Assembly (NCBI GenBank): GCA_014526335.1
Contig: JACTAT010000054.1
Coordinates: 124,001-188,000, forward strand
DNA: 64,000 nucleotides
Source: Chrysaora quinquecirrha
Lineage: Eukaryota; Cnidaria; Scyphozoa; Semaeostomeae; Pelagiidae
Direction: 5' to 3'
Shown here: positions 53,301 through 64,000 of the stretch, one piece after another
Layout of the letters: each line of letters begins with the position of its first letter
Position numbering within the stretch: the stretch's first letter is position 1
Position numbers and translations under genes: made by a program
Notes under the pieces: generated by a model
Databases searched by the model: none
What the model saw: the letters and a program-made list of their open reading frames with translations, nothing else
What the model was told of the DNA's origin: nothing

Positions 53301-56300
53301 ATTTAGCCTGACTTTGGGCCATTTTGCGTTAGTATAGCCTTGCCTTTTTGGCCAAAAATAGGCGATTTTCAAGGGTTTTCTTCGGGCGTTTTTTTGACTT
53401 AAAATCCTTTATTAGAGGTCATAGGCTGATCCAGTTGGTTTATTTAGCCCTTGGAACAGTATTTTGATGATTTTTGAGCATTTTGGAGCCCCTCGATTTA
53501 GCCTGACTTTGGGCCATTTTGCGTTAGTATAGCCTTGCCTTTTTGGCCAAAAATAGGCGATTTTCAAGGGTTTTCTTCGGGCGTTTTTTTGACTTAAAAT
53601 CCTTTATTAGAGGTCATAGACTGATCCAGATGGTTTTTTTAGTCTTTTGAACAGTATTTTGATGCTTTTTAAGCATTTTGGAGACCCTCAATTTCGGCCG
53701 ATTTTTGGCCATTTTGCCTTAGTATAGCCTTGCCTTTTTGGCAAAAAATAGGCGATTTTCAAGGTTTTTCTTCGGGCCTTTCTTTGACTTAAAATCCTTT
53801 ATTAGAGGCAATAGACAGATACAGATAGATTATTTAGCCCTTGAAGTAGTATTTTCATTATTTTTTAGCATTTTGGAGACCCTTGATTTCGGCCAATTTT
53901 TGGTCATTTTGCCTTAGTATAGCCTTGCCTTTCTGGCCAAAAATAGGCGATTTTTCTTCTGGCTTTTTTTGACCTAAAATTCTTTATTAGAGGCAATAGA
54001 CTGATCCAAATGGATTATTTAGCCCTTGGAACAGTATTTTTATGATTTTTGAGCATTTTGGAGACCCTCGAATTCGGCCGATTTTTTGCCATTTTGCCTT
54101 AGTATAGCCTTGCCTTTCTGACCAAAAATAAGCGATTTTCAAGGTTTTTATTCGGGCGTCTTTTGACTTCAAATCCTTTATTAGAGGCCTTAGACTGACC
54201 AAGATGGATTATTTAGCGCTTGGAACAGTATTTTAATGGTTTTTAAGCATTTTGGAGACCCTCGAATTCGGCCGATTTTTGGCCATTTTGCCTTAGTATA
54301 GCCTTGCCTTTTTGGCCAAGAGTAGGCGATATTCAAGGTTTTTCGTCGGGTGTTTTTTTGAACTAAAATCCTTTATTAGAGGCCTTAGACTTATTGAGAT
54401 GGATTATTTAGCCCTTGGAACAGTATTTTGATGATTTTTGAGCATTTTGGAGACCCTTGATTTCGACCGATTTTCGGCCATTTTGCCATAGTATAGCCTT
54501 GCCTTTTTGGCAAAAAGTGGGCGATTATCAAGGTTTTTCTTCTGGCTTTTTTTGTTCATAAATCCTTTGTTAGAGGCCATAGACTGATCCAGATGGATTA
54601 TTTAGCCCTTGGAACAGTATTTTGATGGTTGTTGAGCATTTTGGAGACCCTTGATTTCGACTGATCTTTGGTCATTTTGCCTTAGTATAGCCTTGCCTTT
54701 TTGGCCAAAAACAAGCGATTTTCAAGGTTTTTCTTCGGTTGTTTTTTTGACTTAAAATCCTTTCTTAGAGGTTATAGACTGATCCAGATGGATTATTTAG
54801 CCCTTGGAACAGTATTTTGATGATTTTTGAGCATTTTGGAGACCCTCGAATTCGGCCGATTTTTGGCCATTTTGCCTTAGTATAGCCTTGCCTTTCTGGC
54901 CAAAAATAGGCGATTTTCAAGGCTTTTCTTCGGGCGTTTTTTGACCTAAAAGCCTTTATTAGAGGCCTTAGACTGATCCAGATGGATTATTAAGCCCTTG
55001 GAACCGTATTTTGATGATTTTTAAGCATTTTGGAGACCCTCGAATTCGGCCGATTTTTGGCCATTTTGCCTTAGTATAGCCTTGCCTTTTTGGCCAAAGT
55101 TATGCGATTTTCAAGGTTTTTCTTCGGGCCTTTCTTTGACTTAAAATCCTTTATTAGATGCCATAGACTGATCCAGATGGATTATTCAGCCCTTTGAACA
55201 GTATTTTGATGATTTTTAAGCATTTTGGAGACCCTCGAATTCGGCCGATTTTTGGCCATTTTGCCTTAGTATAGCCTTGCCTTTTTGGCCAAAATTAGGC
55301 GTTTTTCAAGGTTTTTCTTCGGGCCTTTTTTTGACTTAAAATCCTTTATTAGATGCCATAGACTGATCCAGAAGGATTATCAAGCCCTTGGAACAGTTCT
55401 TTGATGATTTTTAAGCATTTTGGAGACCCTCGAATTCGGCCGATTTTTGGCCATTTGGCCTTAGTATAGCCTTGCCTTTTTGGCCAAAAATAGGCGATTT
55501 TCAAGGTTTTTCTTCGGGCCTTTTTTTGACTTAAAGTCTTTTATTCGATGCCATAGACTGATCCAGATGGATTATTAAGCCTTTGGAACAGTATTTTGAT
55601 GATTTTTAAGCATTTTGGAGACCCACGATTTCGGCCGATTTTTGGCCGTTTTGCCTTAGTATAGCCTTGCCTTTTTGGCCAAAAATAGGCGATTTTCAAG
55701 GTTTTTCTTCGGGCCTTTTTTTGACCTAAAATCCTTTATTCGATGCCATAGACTGATCCAGATGGATTATTAAGACCTTGGAACAGTATTTTGATGATTT
55801 TTAAGCATTTTGGAGACCCTCGAATTCGGCCTATTTTTGGCCATTTTGCCTTAGTATAGCCTTGCCTTTTTGGCCAAAAATAGGCGATTTTCAAGGTTTT
55901 TCTTCGGGCCTTTTTTGACTTAAAGTCCTTTATTCGATGCCATAGACTGATCCAGATGGATTATTAAGCCTTTGGAACAGTATTTTGATGATTTTTAAGC
56001 ATTTTGGAGACCCACGATTGCGGCCGATTTTTGGCCGTTTTGCCTTAGTATAGCCTTGTCTTTTTGGCCAAAAATAGGCGATTTTCAAGGTTTTCTTCGG
56101 GCCTTTTTTTGACTTAAAATCCTTTATTAGATGCCATAGACTGATCCAGAAGGATTATTAAGCCCTTGGAACAGCATTTTGATGATTTTTAAGCATTTTG
56201 GAGACCCTCGAATTGGGCCGATTTTTGGCCATTTTGCCTTAGTATAGCCTTGCCTTTTTGGCCAAAAATAGGCGATTTTCAAGGTTTTTCTTCGGGCCTT

Positions 56301-59300
56301 TTTTTGACCTAAAATCCTTTATTCGATGCCATAGACTGATCCAGATGGATTATTAAGCCCTTGGAACAGTATTTTGATGATTTTTAAGCATTTTGGAGAC
56401 CCTCGAATTCGGCCTATTTTTGGCCATTTTGCCTTAGTATAGCCTTGCCTTTTTGGCCAAAAATAGGCGATTTTCAAGGTTTTTCTTCGGGCCTTTTTTT
56501 GACTTAAAGTCCTTTATTCGATGCCATAGACTGATCCAGATGGATTATTAAGCCCTTGGAACAGTATTTTGATGATTTTTAAGCATTTTGGAGACCCACG
56601 ATTTCGGCCGATTTTAGGCCGTTTTGCCTTAGTATAGCCTTGTCTTTTTGGCCAACAATAGGCGATTTTCAAGGTTTTTCTTCGGGCCTTTTTTTGACTT
56701 AAAATCCTTTATTAGATGCCATAGACTGTTCCAGATGGATTATTAAGCCCTTGGAACAGTGTTTTGATGATTTTTGAGCATTTTGGAGACCCTCGAATTT
56801 GGCCGATTTTTGGCCATTTTGCCTTAGTATAGCCTTGCCTTTTGGCCAAAATTAGGCGATTTTCAAGGGTTTTCTTCGGGCGTTTTTTTGACTTAAGATC
56901 CTTTATTAGAGGTCATAGGATGATCCAGATGGATTATTTAGCCCTTCGAACAGCATTTTGATGATTTTTGAGCATCTTGGAGACCCTTGATTTCGGCCGA
57001 CTTTTGGCCATTTTGCCTTAGTATAGCCTTGCCTTTTGGCCAAAAATAGGTATTTTCAAGGTTTTTCTTCGGGCGTTTTTTTGACTTAAAATCCTTTATT
57101 AGATGCCATAGACTGATCCAGATGGATTATTAAGCCCTTTGAACAGTATTTTGATGATTTTTGAGCATTTTGGAGACCCTTGATTTCGGCCGACTTTTGG
57201 CCATTTTGCCTTAGTATAGCCTTGCCTTTTGGCCAAAAATAGGCGATTTTCAAGACTTAAAATCCTTTCTTAGATGCCATAGACTGATCCAGATGGATTA
57301 TTAAGCCCTTTGAACAGTATTTTGATGATTTTTAAGCATTTTGGAGACCCTCGAATTCGGCCGATTTTTGGCCATTTTGCCTTAGTATAGCCTTGCCTTT
57401 TTGGCCAAAAATAGGCGATTTTCAAGGTTTTTCTTCGGGCCTTTCTTTGACTTAAAATCCTTTATAAGATGCCATAGACTGATCCAGAAGGATTATTAAG
57501 CCCTTGGAACAGCATTTTGATGATTTTTAAGCATTTTGGAGACCCTCGAATTCGGCCTATTTTTGGCCATTTTGCCTTAGTATAGCCTTGCCTTTTTGGC
57601 CAAAAATAGGCGATTTTCAAGGTTTTTCTTCGGGCCTTTTTTTGACTTAAAGTCCTTTATTCGATGCCATAGACTGATCCAGATGGATTATTAAGCCCTT
57701 GGAACAGTATTTTGATGATTTTTAAGCATTTTGAAGACCCACGATTTCGGCCGATTTTTGGCCGTTTTGCCTTAGTATAGCCTTGTCTTTTTGGCCAACA
57801 ATAGGCGATTTTCAAGGTTTTTCTTCGGGCCTTTTTTTGACTTAAAATCCTTTATTAGATGCCATAGACTGATCCAGATGGATTATTAAGCCCTTGGAAC
57901 AGTGTTTTGATGATTTTTGAGCATTTTGGAGACCCTCGAATTTGGCCGATTTTTGGCCGTTTTGCCTTAGTATAGCCTTGTCTTTTGGCCAACAATAGGC
58001 GATTTTCAAGGTTTTTCTTCGGGCCTTTTTTGACTTAAAATCCTTTATTAGATGCCATAGACTGATCCAGATGGATTATTAAGCCCTTGGAACAGTGTTT
58101 TGATGATTTTTGAGCATTTTGGAGACCCTCGAATTTGGCCGATTTTTGGCCATTTTGCCTTAGTATAGCCTTGCCTTTTTGGCCAAAATTAGGCGATTTT
58201 CAAGGGTTTTCTTCGGGCGTTTTTTGACTTAAAATCCTTTATTAGAGGTCATAGGATGATCCAGATGGATTATTTAGCCCTTCGAACAGCATTTTGATGA
58301 TTTTTGAGCATCTTGGAGACCCTTGATTTCGGCCGACTTTTGGCCATTTGGCCTTAGTATAGCCTTGCCTTTTTGGCCAAAAATAGGCGATTTTCAAGGT
58401 TTTTCTTCGGGCCTTTTTTTGACATAAAATCCTTTATTAGATGCCATAGACTGATCCAGATGGATTATTAAGCCCTTGAAACAGTATTTTGATGATTTTT
58501 AAGCATTTTGGAGACCCACGATTTCGGCCGATTTTTGGCCGTTTTGCCTTAGTATAGCCTTGCCTTTTTGGCCAAAAATAGGCGATTTTCAAGGTTTTTC
58601 TTCGGGGGTTTTTTTCAACTAAAATCCTTTATTAGAGGCCTTAGACTTATTGAGATGGATTATTAAGCCTTTGGAACAGTATTTTGATGATTTTTAAGCA
58701 TTTTGGAGACCCACGATTTCGGCCGATTTTTGGCCGTTTTGCCTTAGTATAGCCTTGCCTTTTTGGCCAAAAATAGGCGATTTTCAAGGTTTTTCTTCGG
58801 GCCTTTTTTTGACCTAAAATCCTTTATTCGATGCCATAGACTGATCCAGATGGATTATTAAGACCTTGGAACAGTATTTTGATGATTTTTAAGCATTTTG
58901 GAGACCCTCGAATTCGGCCTATTTTTGGCCATTTTGCCTTAGTATAGCCTTGCCTTTTTGGCCAAAAATAGGCGATTTTCAAGGTTTTTCTTCGGGCCTT
59001 TTTTTGACTTAAAGTCCTTTATTCGATGCCATAGACTGATCCAGATGGATTATTAAGCCTTTGGAACAGTATTTTGATGATTTTTAAGCATTTTGGAGAC
59101 CCACGATTGCGGCCGATTTTTGGCCGTTTTGCCTTAGTATAGCCTTGCCTTTTTGGCCAAAAATAGGCGATTTTCAAGGTTTTTCTTCGGGCCTTTCTTT
59201 GACTTAAAATCCTTTATTAGATGCCATAGACTGATCCAGAAGGATTATTAAGCCCTTGGAACAGCATTTTGATGATTTTTAAGCATTTTGGAGACCCTCG

Positions 59301-62300
59301 AATTGGGCCGATTTTTGGCCATTTTGCCTTAGTATAGCCTTGCCTTTTTGGCCAAAAATAGGCAATTTTCAAGGTTTTTCTTCGGGCCTTTTTTTGACCT
59401 AAAATCCTTTATTCGATGCCATAGACTGATCCAGATGGATTATTAAGCCCTTGGAACAGTATTTTGATGATTTTTAAGCATTTTGGAGACCCTCGAATTC
59501 GGCCTATTTTTGGCCATTTTGCCTTAGTATAGCCTTGCCTTTTTGGCCAAAAATAGGCGATTTTCAAGGTTTTTCTTCGGGCCTTTTTTTGACTTAAAGT
59601 CCTTTATTCGATGCCATAGACTGATCCAGATGGATTATTAAGCCCTTGGAACAGTATTTTGATGATTTTTAAGCATTTTGGAGACCCACGATTTCGGCCG
59701 ATTTTAGGCCGTTTTGCCTTAGTATAGCCTTGTCTTTTTGGCCAACAATAGGCGATTTTCAAGGTTTTTCTTCGGGCCTTTTTTTGACTTAAAATCCTTT
59801 ATTAGATGCCATAGACTGTTCCAGATGGATTATTAAGCCCTTGGAACAGTGTTTTGATGATTTTTGAGCATTTTGGAGACCCTCGAATTTGGCCGATTTT
59901 TGGCCATTTTGCCTTAGTATAGCCTTGCCTTTTTGGCCAAAATTAGGCGATTTTCAAGGGTTTTCTTCGGGCGTTTTTTTGACTTAAGATCCTTTATTAG
60001 AGGTCATAGGATGATCCAGATGGATTATTTAGCCCTTCGAACAGCATTTTGATGATTTTTGAGCATCTTGGAGACCCTTGATTTCGGCCGACTTTTGGCC
60101 ATTTTGCCTTAGTATAGCCTTGCGTTTTTGGCCAAAAATAGGTATTTTCAAGGTTTTTCTTCGGGCCTTTCTTTGACTTAAAATCCTTTCTTAGATGCCA
60201 TAGACTGATCCAGATGGATTATTAAGCCCTTTGAACAGTATTTTGATGATTTTTAAGCATTTTGGAGACCCTCGAATTCGGCCGATTTTTGGCCATTTTG
60301 CCTTAGTATAGCCTTGCCTTTTTGGCCAAAAATAGGCGATTTTCAAGGTTTTTCTTCGGGCCTTTCTTTGACTTAAAATCCTTTATTAGATGCCATAGAC
60401 TGATCCAGAAGGATTATTAAGCCCTTGGAACAGCATTTTGATGATTTTTAAGCATTTTGGAGACCCTCGAATTCGGCCTATTTTTGGCCATTTTGCCTTA
60501 GTATAGCCTTGCCTTTTTGGCCAAAAATAGGCGATTTTCAAGGTTTTTCTTCGGGCCTTTTTTTGACTTAAAGTCCTTTATTCGATGCCATAGACTGATC
60601 CAGATGGATTATTAAGCCCTTGGAACAGTATTTTGATGATTTTTAAGCATTTTGGAGACCCACGATTTCGGCCGATTTTTGGCCGTTTTGCCTTAGTATA
60701 GCCTTGTCTTTTTGGCCAACAATAGGCGATTTTCAAGGTTTTTCTTCGGGCCTTTTTTTGACTTAAAATCCTTTATTAGATGCCATAGACTGATCCAGAT
60801 GGATTATTAAGCCCTTGGAACAGTGTTTTGATGATTTTTGAGCATTTTGGAGACCCTCGAATTTGGCCGATTTTTGGCCGTTTTGCCTTAGTATAGCCTT
60901 GTCTTTTTGGCCAACAATAGGCGATTTTCAAGGTTTTTCTTCGGGCCTTTTTTTGACTTAAAATCCTTTATTAGATGCCATAGACTGATCCAGATGGATT
61001 ATTAAGCCCTTGGAACAGTGTTTTGATGATTTTTGAGCATTTTGGAGACCCTCGAATTTGGCCGATTTTTGGCCATTTTGCCTTAGTATAGCCTTGCCTT
61101 TTTGGCCAAAATTAGGCGATTTTCAAGGGTTTTCTTCGGGCGTTTTTTTGACTTAAAATCCTTTATTAGAGGTCATAGGATGATCCAGATGGATTATTTA
61201 GCCCTTCGAACAGCATTTTGATGATTTTTGAGCATCTTGGAGACCCTTGATTTCGGCCGACTTTTGGCCATTTTGCCTTAGTATAGCCTTGCCTTTTTGG
61301 CCAAATATAGGTATTTTCAAGGTTTTTCTTCGGGCCTTTCTTTGACTTAAAATCCTTTAATAGATGCCATAGACTGATCCAGATGGATTATTAAGCCCTT
61401 TGAACAGTATTTTGATGATTTTTAAGCATTTTGGAGACCCTCGAATTCGGCCGATTTTTGGCCATTTTGCCTTAGTATAGCCTTGCCTTTTTGGCCAAAA
61501 TTAGGCGTTTTTCAAGGTTTTTCTTCGGGCCTTTTTTTGACTTAAAATCCTTTATTAGATGCCATAGACTGATCCAGAAGGATTATCAAGCCCTTGGAAC
61601 AGTTCTTTGATGATTTTTAAGCATTTTGGAGACCCTCGAATTCGGCCGATTTTTGGCCATTTTGCCTTAGTATAGCCTTGCCTTTTTGGCCAAAAATAGG
61701 CGATTTTCAAGGTTTTTCTTCGGGCCTTTTTTTGACTTAAAGTCCTTTATTCGATCCCATAGACTGATCCAGATGGATTATTAAGCCCTTTGAACAGTAT
61801 TTTGATGATTTTTAAGCATTTTGGAGACCCTCGAATTCGGCCGATTTTGGGCCATTTTGCCTTAGTATAGCCTTGCCTTTTTGGCCAAAATTAGGCGTTT
61901 TTCAAGGTTTTTCTTCGGGCCTTTTTTTGACTTAAAATCCTTTATTAGATGCCATAGACTGATCCAGAAGGATTATCAAGCCCTTGGAACAGTTCTTTGA
62001 TGATTTTTAAGCATTTTGGAGACCCTCGAATTCGGCCGATTTTTGGCCATTTTGCCTTAGTATAGCCTTGCCTTTTTGGCCAAAAATAGGCGATTTTCAA
62101 GGTTTTTCTTCGGGCCTTTTTTTGACTTAAAGTCCTTTATTCGATCCCATAGACTGATCCAGATGGATTATTAAGCCCTTGGAACAGTATTTTGATGATT
62201 TTTAAGCATTTTGGAGACCCTCGAATTCGGTCGATTTTTGGCCATTTTACCTTAGTATAGCCTTGCCTTTTTGGCCAAAAACAGGCGATTTTCAAGGTTT

Positions 62301-64000
62301 TTCTTCGGGCCTTTTTTTGACTTAACATCCTTTATTAGATGCCATAGACTGATCCAGATGGATTATTAAGCCCTTGGAACAGTATTTTGATGATTTCTGA
62401 GTATTTTGGAGACCCACGATTTCGACCTATTTTTGGCCATCTTTCCTTAGTATAGCCTTGCCTTTTCGGCCAAAAACAAGCGATTTTCAAGGTTTTTCTT
62501 CGGGCGTTTTTTTGACTTAAAATCCTTTATTAGAGGTCATAGACTGATCCAGATGGATTAATAAGCCCTTGGAACAGTATTTTGATGATTTTTGAGTATT
62601 TTGGAGACCCACGATTTCGGCCTATTTTTGGCCATCTTTCCTTAGTATAGCCTTGCCTTTTTGGCAAAAATTAGGCGATTTTCAAGGGTTTTCTTCGGGC
62701 GTTTTTTTGACTTAAAATCCTTTATTAGAGGTCATAGGATGATCCAGATGGATTATTTAGCCCTTCGAACAGCATTTTGATGATTTTTGAGCATCTTGGA
62801 GACCCTTGATTTCGGCCGACTTTTGGCCATTTTGCCTTAGTATAGCCTTGCCTTTTTGGCCAAATATAGGTATTTTCAAGGTTTTTCTTCGGGCCTTTCT
62901 TTGACTTAAAATCCTTTAATAGATGCCATAGACTGATCCAGATGGATTATTAAGCCCTTTGAACAGTATTTTGATGATTTTTAAGCATTTTGGAGACCCT
63001 CGAATTCGGCCGATTTTTGGCCATTTTGCCTTAGTATAGCCTTGCCTTTTTGGCCAAAATTAGGCGTTTTTCAAGGTTTTTCTTCGGGCCTTTTTTTGAC
63101 TTAAAATCCTTTATTAGATGCCATAGACTGATCCAGAAGGATTATCAAGCCCTTGGAACAGTTCTTTGATGATTTTTAAGCATTTTGGAGACCCTCGAAT
63201 TCGGCCGATTTTTGGCCATTTTGCCTTAGTATAGCCTTGCCTTTTTGGCCAAAAATAGGCGATTTTCAAGGTTTTTCTTCGGGCCTTTTTTTGACTTAAA
63301 GTCCTTTATTCGATCCCATAGACTGATCCAGATGGATTATTAAGCCCTTTGAACAGTATTTTGATGATTTTTAAGCATTTTGGAGACCCTCGAATTCGGC
63401 CGATTTTTGGCCATTTTGCCTTAGTATAGCCTTGCCTTTTTGGCCAAAATTAGGCGTTTTTCAAGGTTTTTCTTCGGGCCTTTTTTTGACTTAAAATCCT
63501 TTATTAGATGCCATAGACTGATCCAGAAGGATTATCAAGCCCTTGGAACAGTTCTTTGATGATTTTTAAGCATTTTGGAGACCCTCGAATTCGGCCGATT
63601 TTTGGTTATTTTGCCTTAGTATAGCCTTGCCTTTTTGGCCAAAAATAGGCGATTTTCAAGGTTTTTCTTCGGGCCTTTTTTTGACTTAAAGTCCTTTATT
63701 CGATCCCATAGACTGATCCAGATGGATTATTAAGCCCTTGGAACAGTATTTTGATGATTTTTAAGCATTTTGGAGACCCTCGAATTCGGCCGATTTTTGG
63801 CCATTTTGCCTTAGTATAGCTTTGCCTTTTTGGCCAAAAATAGGCGATTTTCAAGGTTTTTCTTCGGGCCTTTTTTGACCTAAAATCCTTTATTAGATGC
63901 CATAGACTGATCAAGATGGATTATTAAGCCCTTGGAACAATATTTTGAGGATTTTTAAGCATTTTGGAGACCCTCGAATTTGGCCGATTTTTGGCCATTT
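50360..64000. repeat. 195-bp satellite array B, about 70 units
   Basis: A tandem array with a 195-bp period: CTTAGTATAGCCTTGCC recurs, for example at about 62056 and 62251. Each unit carries GATTTTTGGCCATTTTGCC, TTTTTGGCCAAAAATAGGCG and GCATTTTGGAGACCC. The leftmost units (to about 51000) are most diverged, the rest highly similar. Higher-order duplications are visible: 51303-51510 at +390; about 51840-52560 at +2517; about 55740-58300 at about +3090; 61300-62160 at about +1560. Copies of these blocks differ by single T or G at homopolymers. The array continues past the window. Open frames of 63-72 codons repeat with the period and are not genes. Confidence 0.96.

Noticed and set aside
53987..63914. 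Repeated 63-72 codon minus-strand frames in satellite B, and similar ones in satellite A
   Set aside because: They recur with the satellite period, start at different points and break by unit; not genes.
50360..64000. CENP-B box in satellite B (TTCGGCCGATT)
   Set aside because: TTCGnnnnA is present but the CGGG half of the box is not at the required spacing.

Overview
This window reads as a draft scaffold from an invertebrate animal genome. It has AT-rich DNA, many small exons with GT-AG introns, a eukaryotic tRNA gene with internal Pol III boxes, a BEL/Pao LTR retrotransposon, several families of short inverted-repeat elements (MITEs) and long satellite arrays. Three assembly gaps of exactly 500 N (4310-4809, 26980-27479, 42986-43485) are placeholders of unknown true length. 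The taxon cannot be fixed from the sequence; a marine non-vertebrate, possibly a cnidarian, fits the gene and repeat mix, but that is a guess.

Layout. 1-3700: about 19 units of a 195-bp satellite. 4972-12843 (+): ten exons of a PPEF/rdgC-type EF-hand protein phosphatase, with its N-terminus lost in or beyond the first gap. Its introns hold a 148-bp minisatellite, a 400-bp (CTGA)n tract, GAT- and CTTG-type microsatellites and a tRNA-Phe(GAA) gene. 12867-13986: 161-bp tandem repeats. 14.4-18.2 kb: MITEs and unassigned sequence. 18234-18593 (+): a small gene for a secreted ten-cysteine peptide. 19096-19407 (-): a possible terminal exon. 21485-26435 (+): a complete boule/DAZ-family RNA-binding protein gene in seven exons. 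27811-42639 (+): the N-terminal part of a HERC2-like gene up to the first RCC1-like propeller, interrupted in one intron by an 8.2-kb BEL/Pao element (31468-39714, minus strand) that carries a 2.2-kb DNA element inside gag. 43821-45190: a 1.37-kb long-inverted-repeat element. 47750-49383 (+): the first three exons of a probable CFAP90-like ciliary gene. About 50360-64000: about 70 units of a second 195-bp satellite that resembles the first one in the opposite orientation.

How the genes relate. Nothing here is operon-like; these are separate, intron-rich animal genes in the same orientation. PPEF (calcium-responsive phosphatase), boule (germline translation control), HERC2 (giant E3 ligase) and CFAP90 (axoneme) do not form one pathway. 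The main messages are structural: a gene island of about 46 kb between related satellites in inverted orientation, introns loaded with shared MITE families, a very young retrotransposon insertion with a nested passenger, and a HERC2 gene that stops far too early. Single-base breaks at short homopolymer runs in both the retrotransposon and the conserved boule RRM suggest base-calling errors in this assembly, so frameshifts here should not be taken as proof of pseudogenes.
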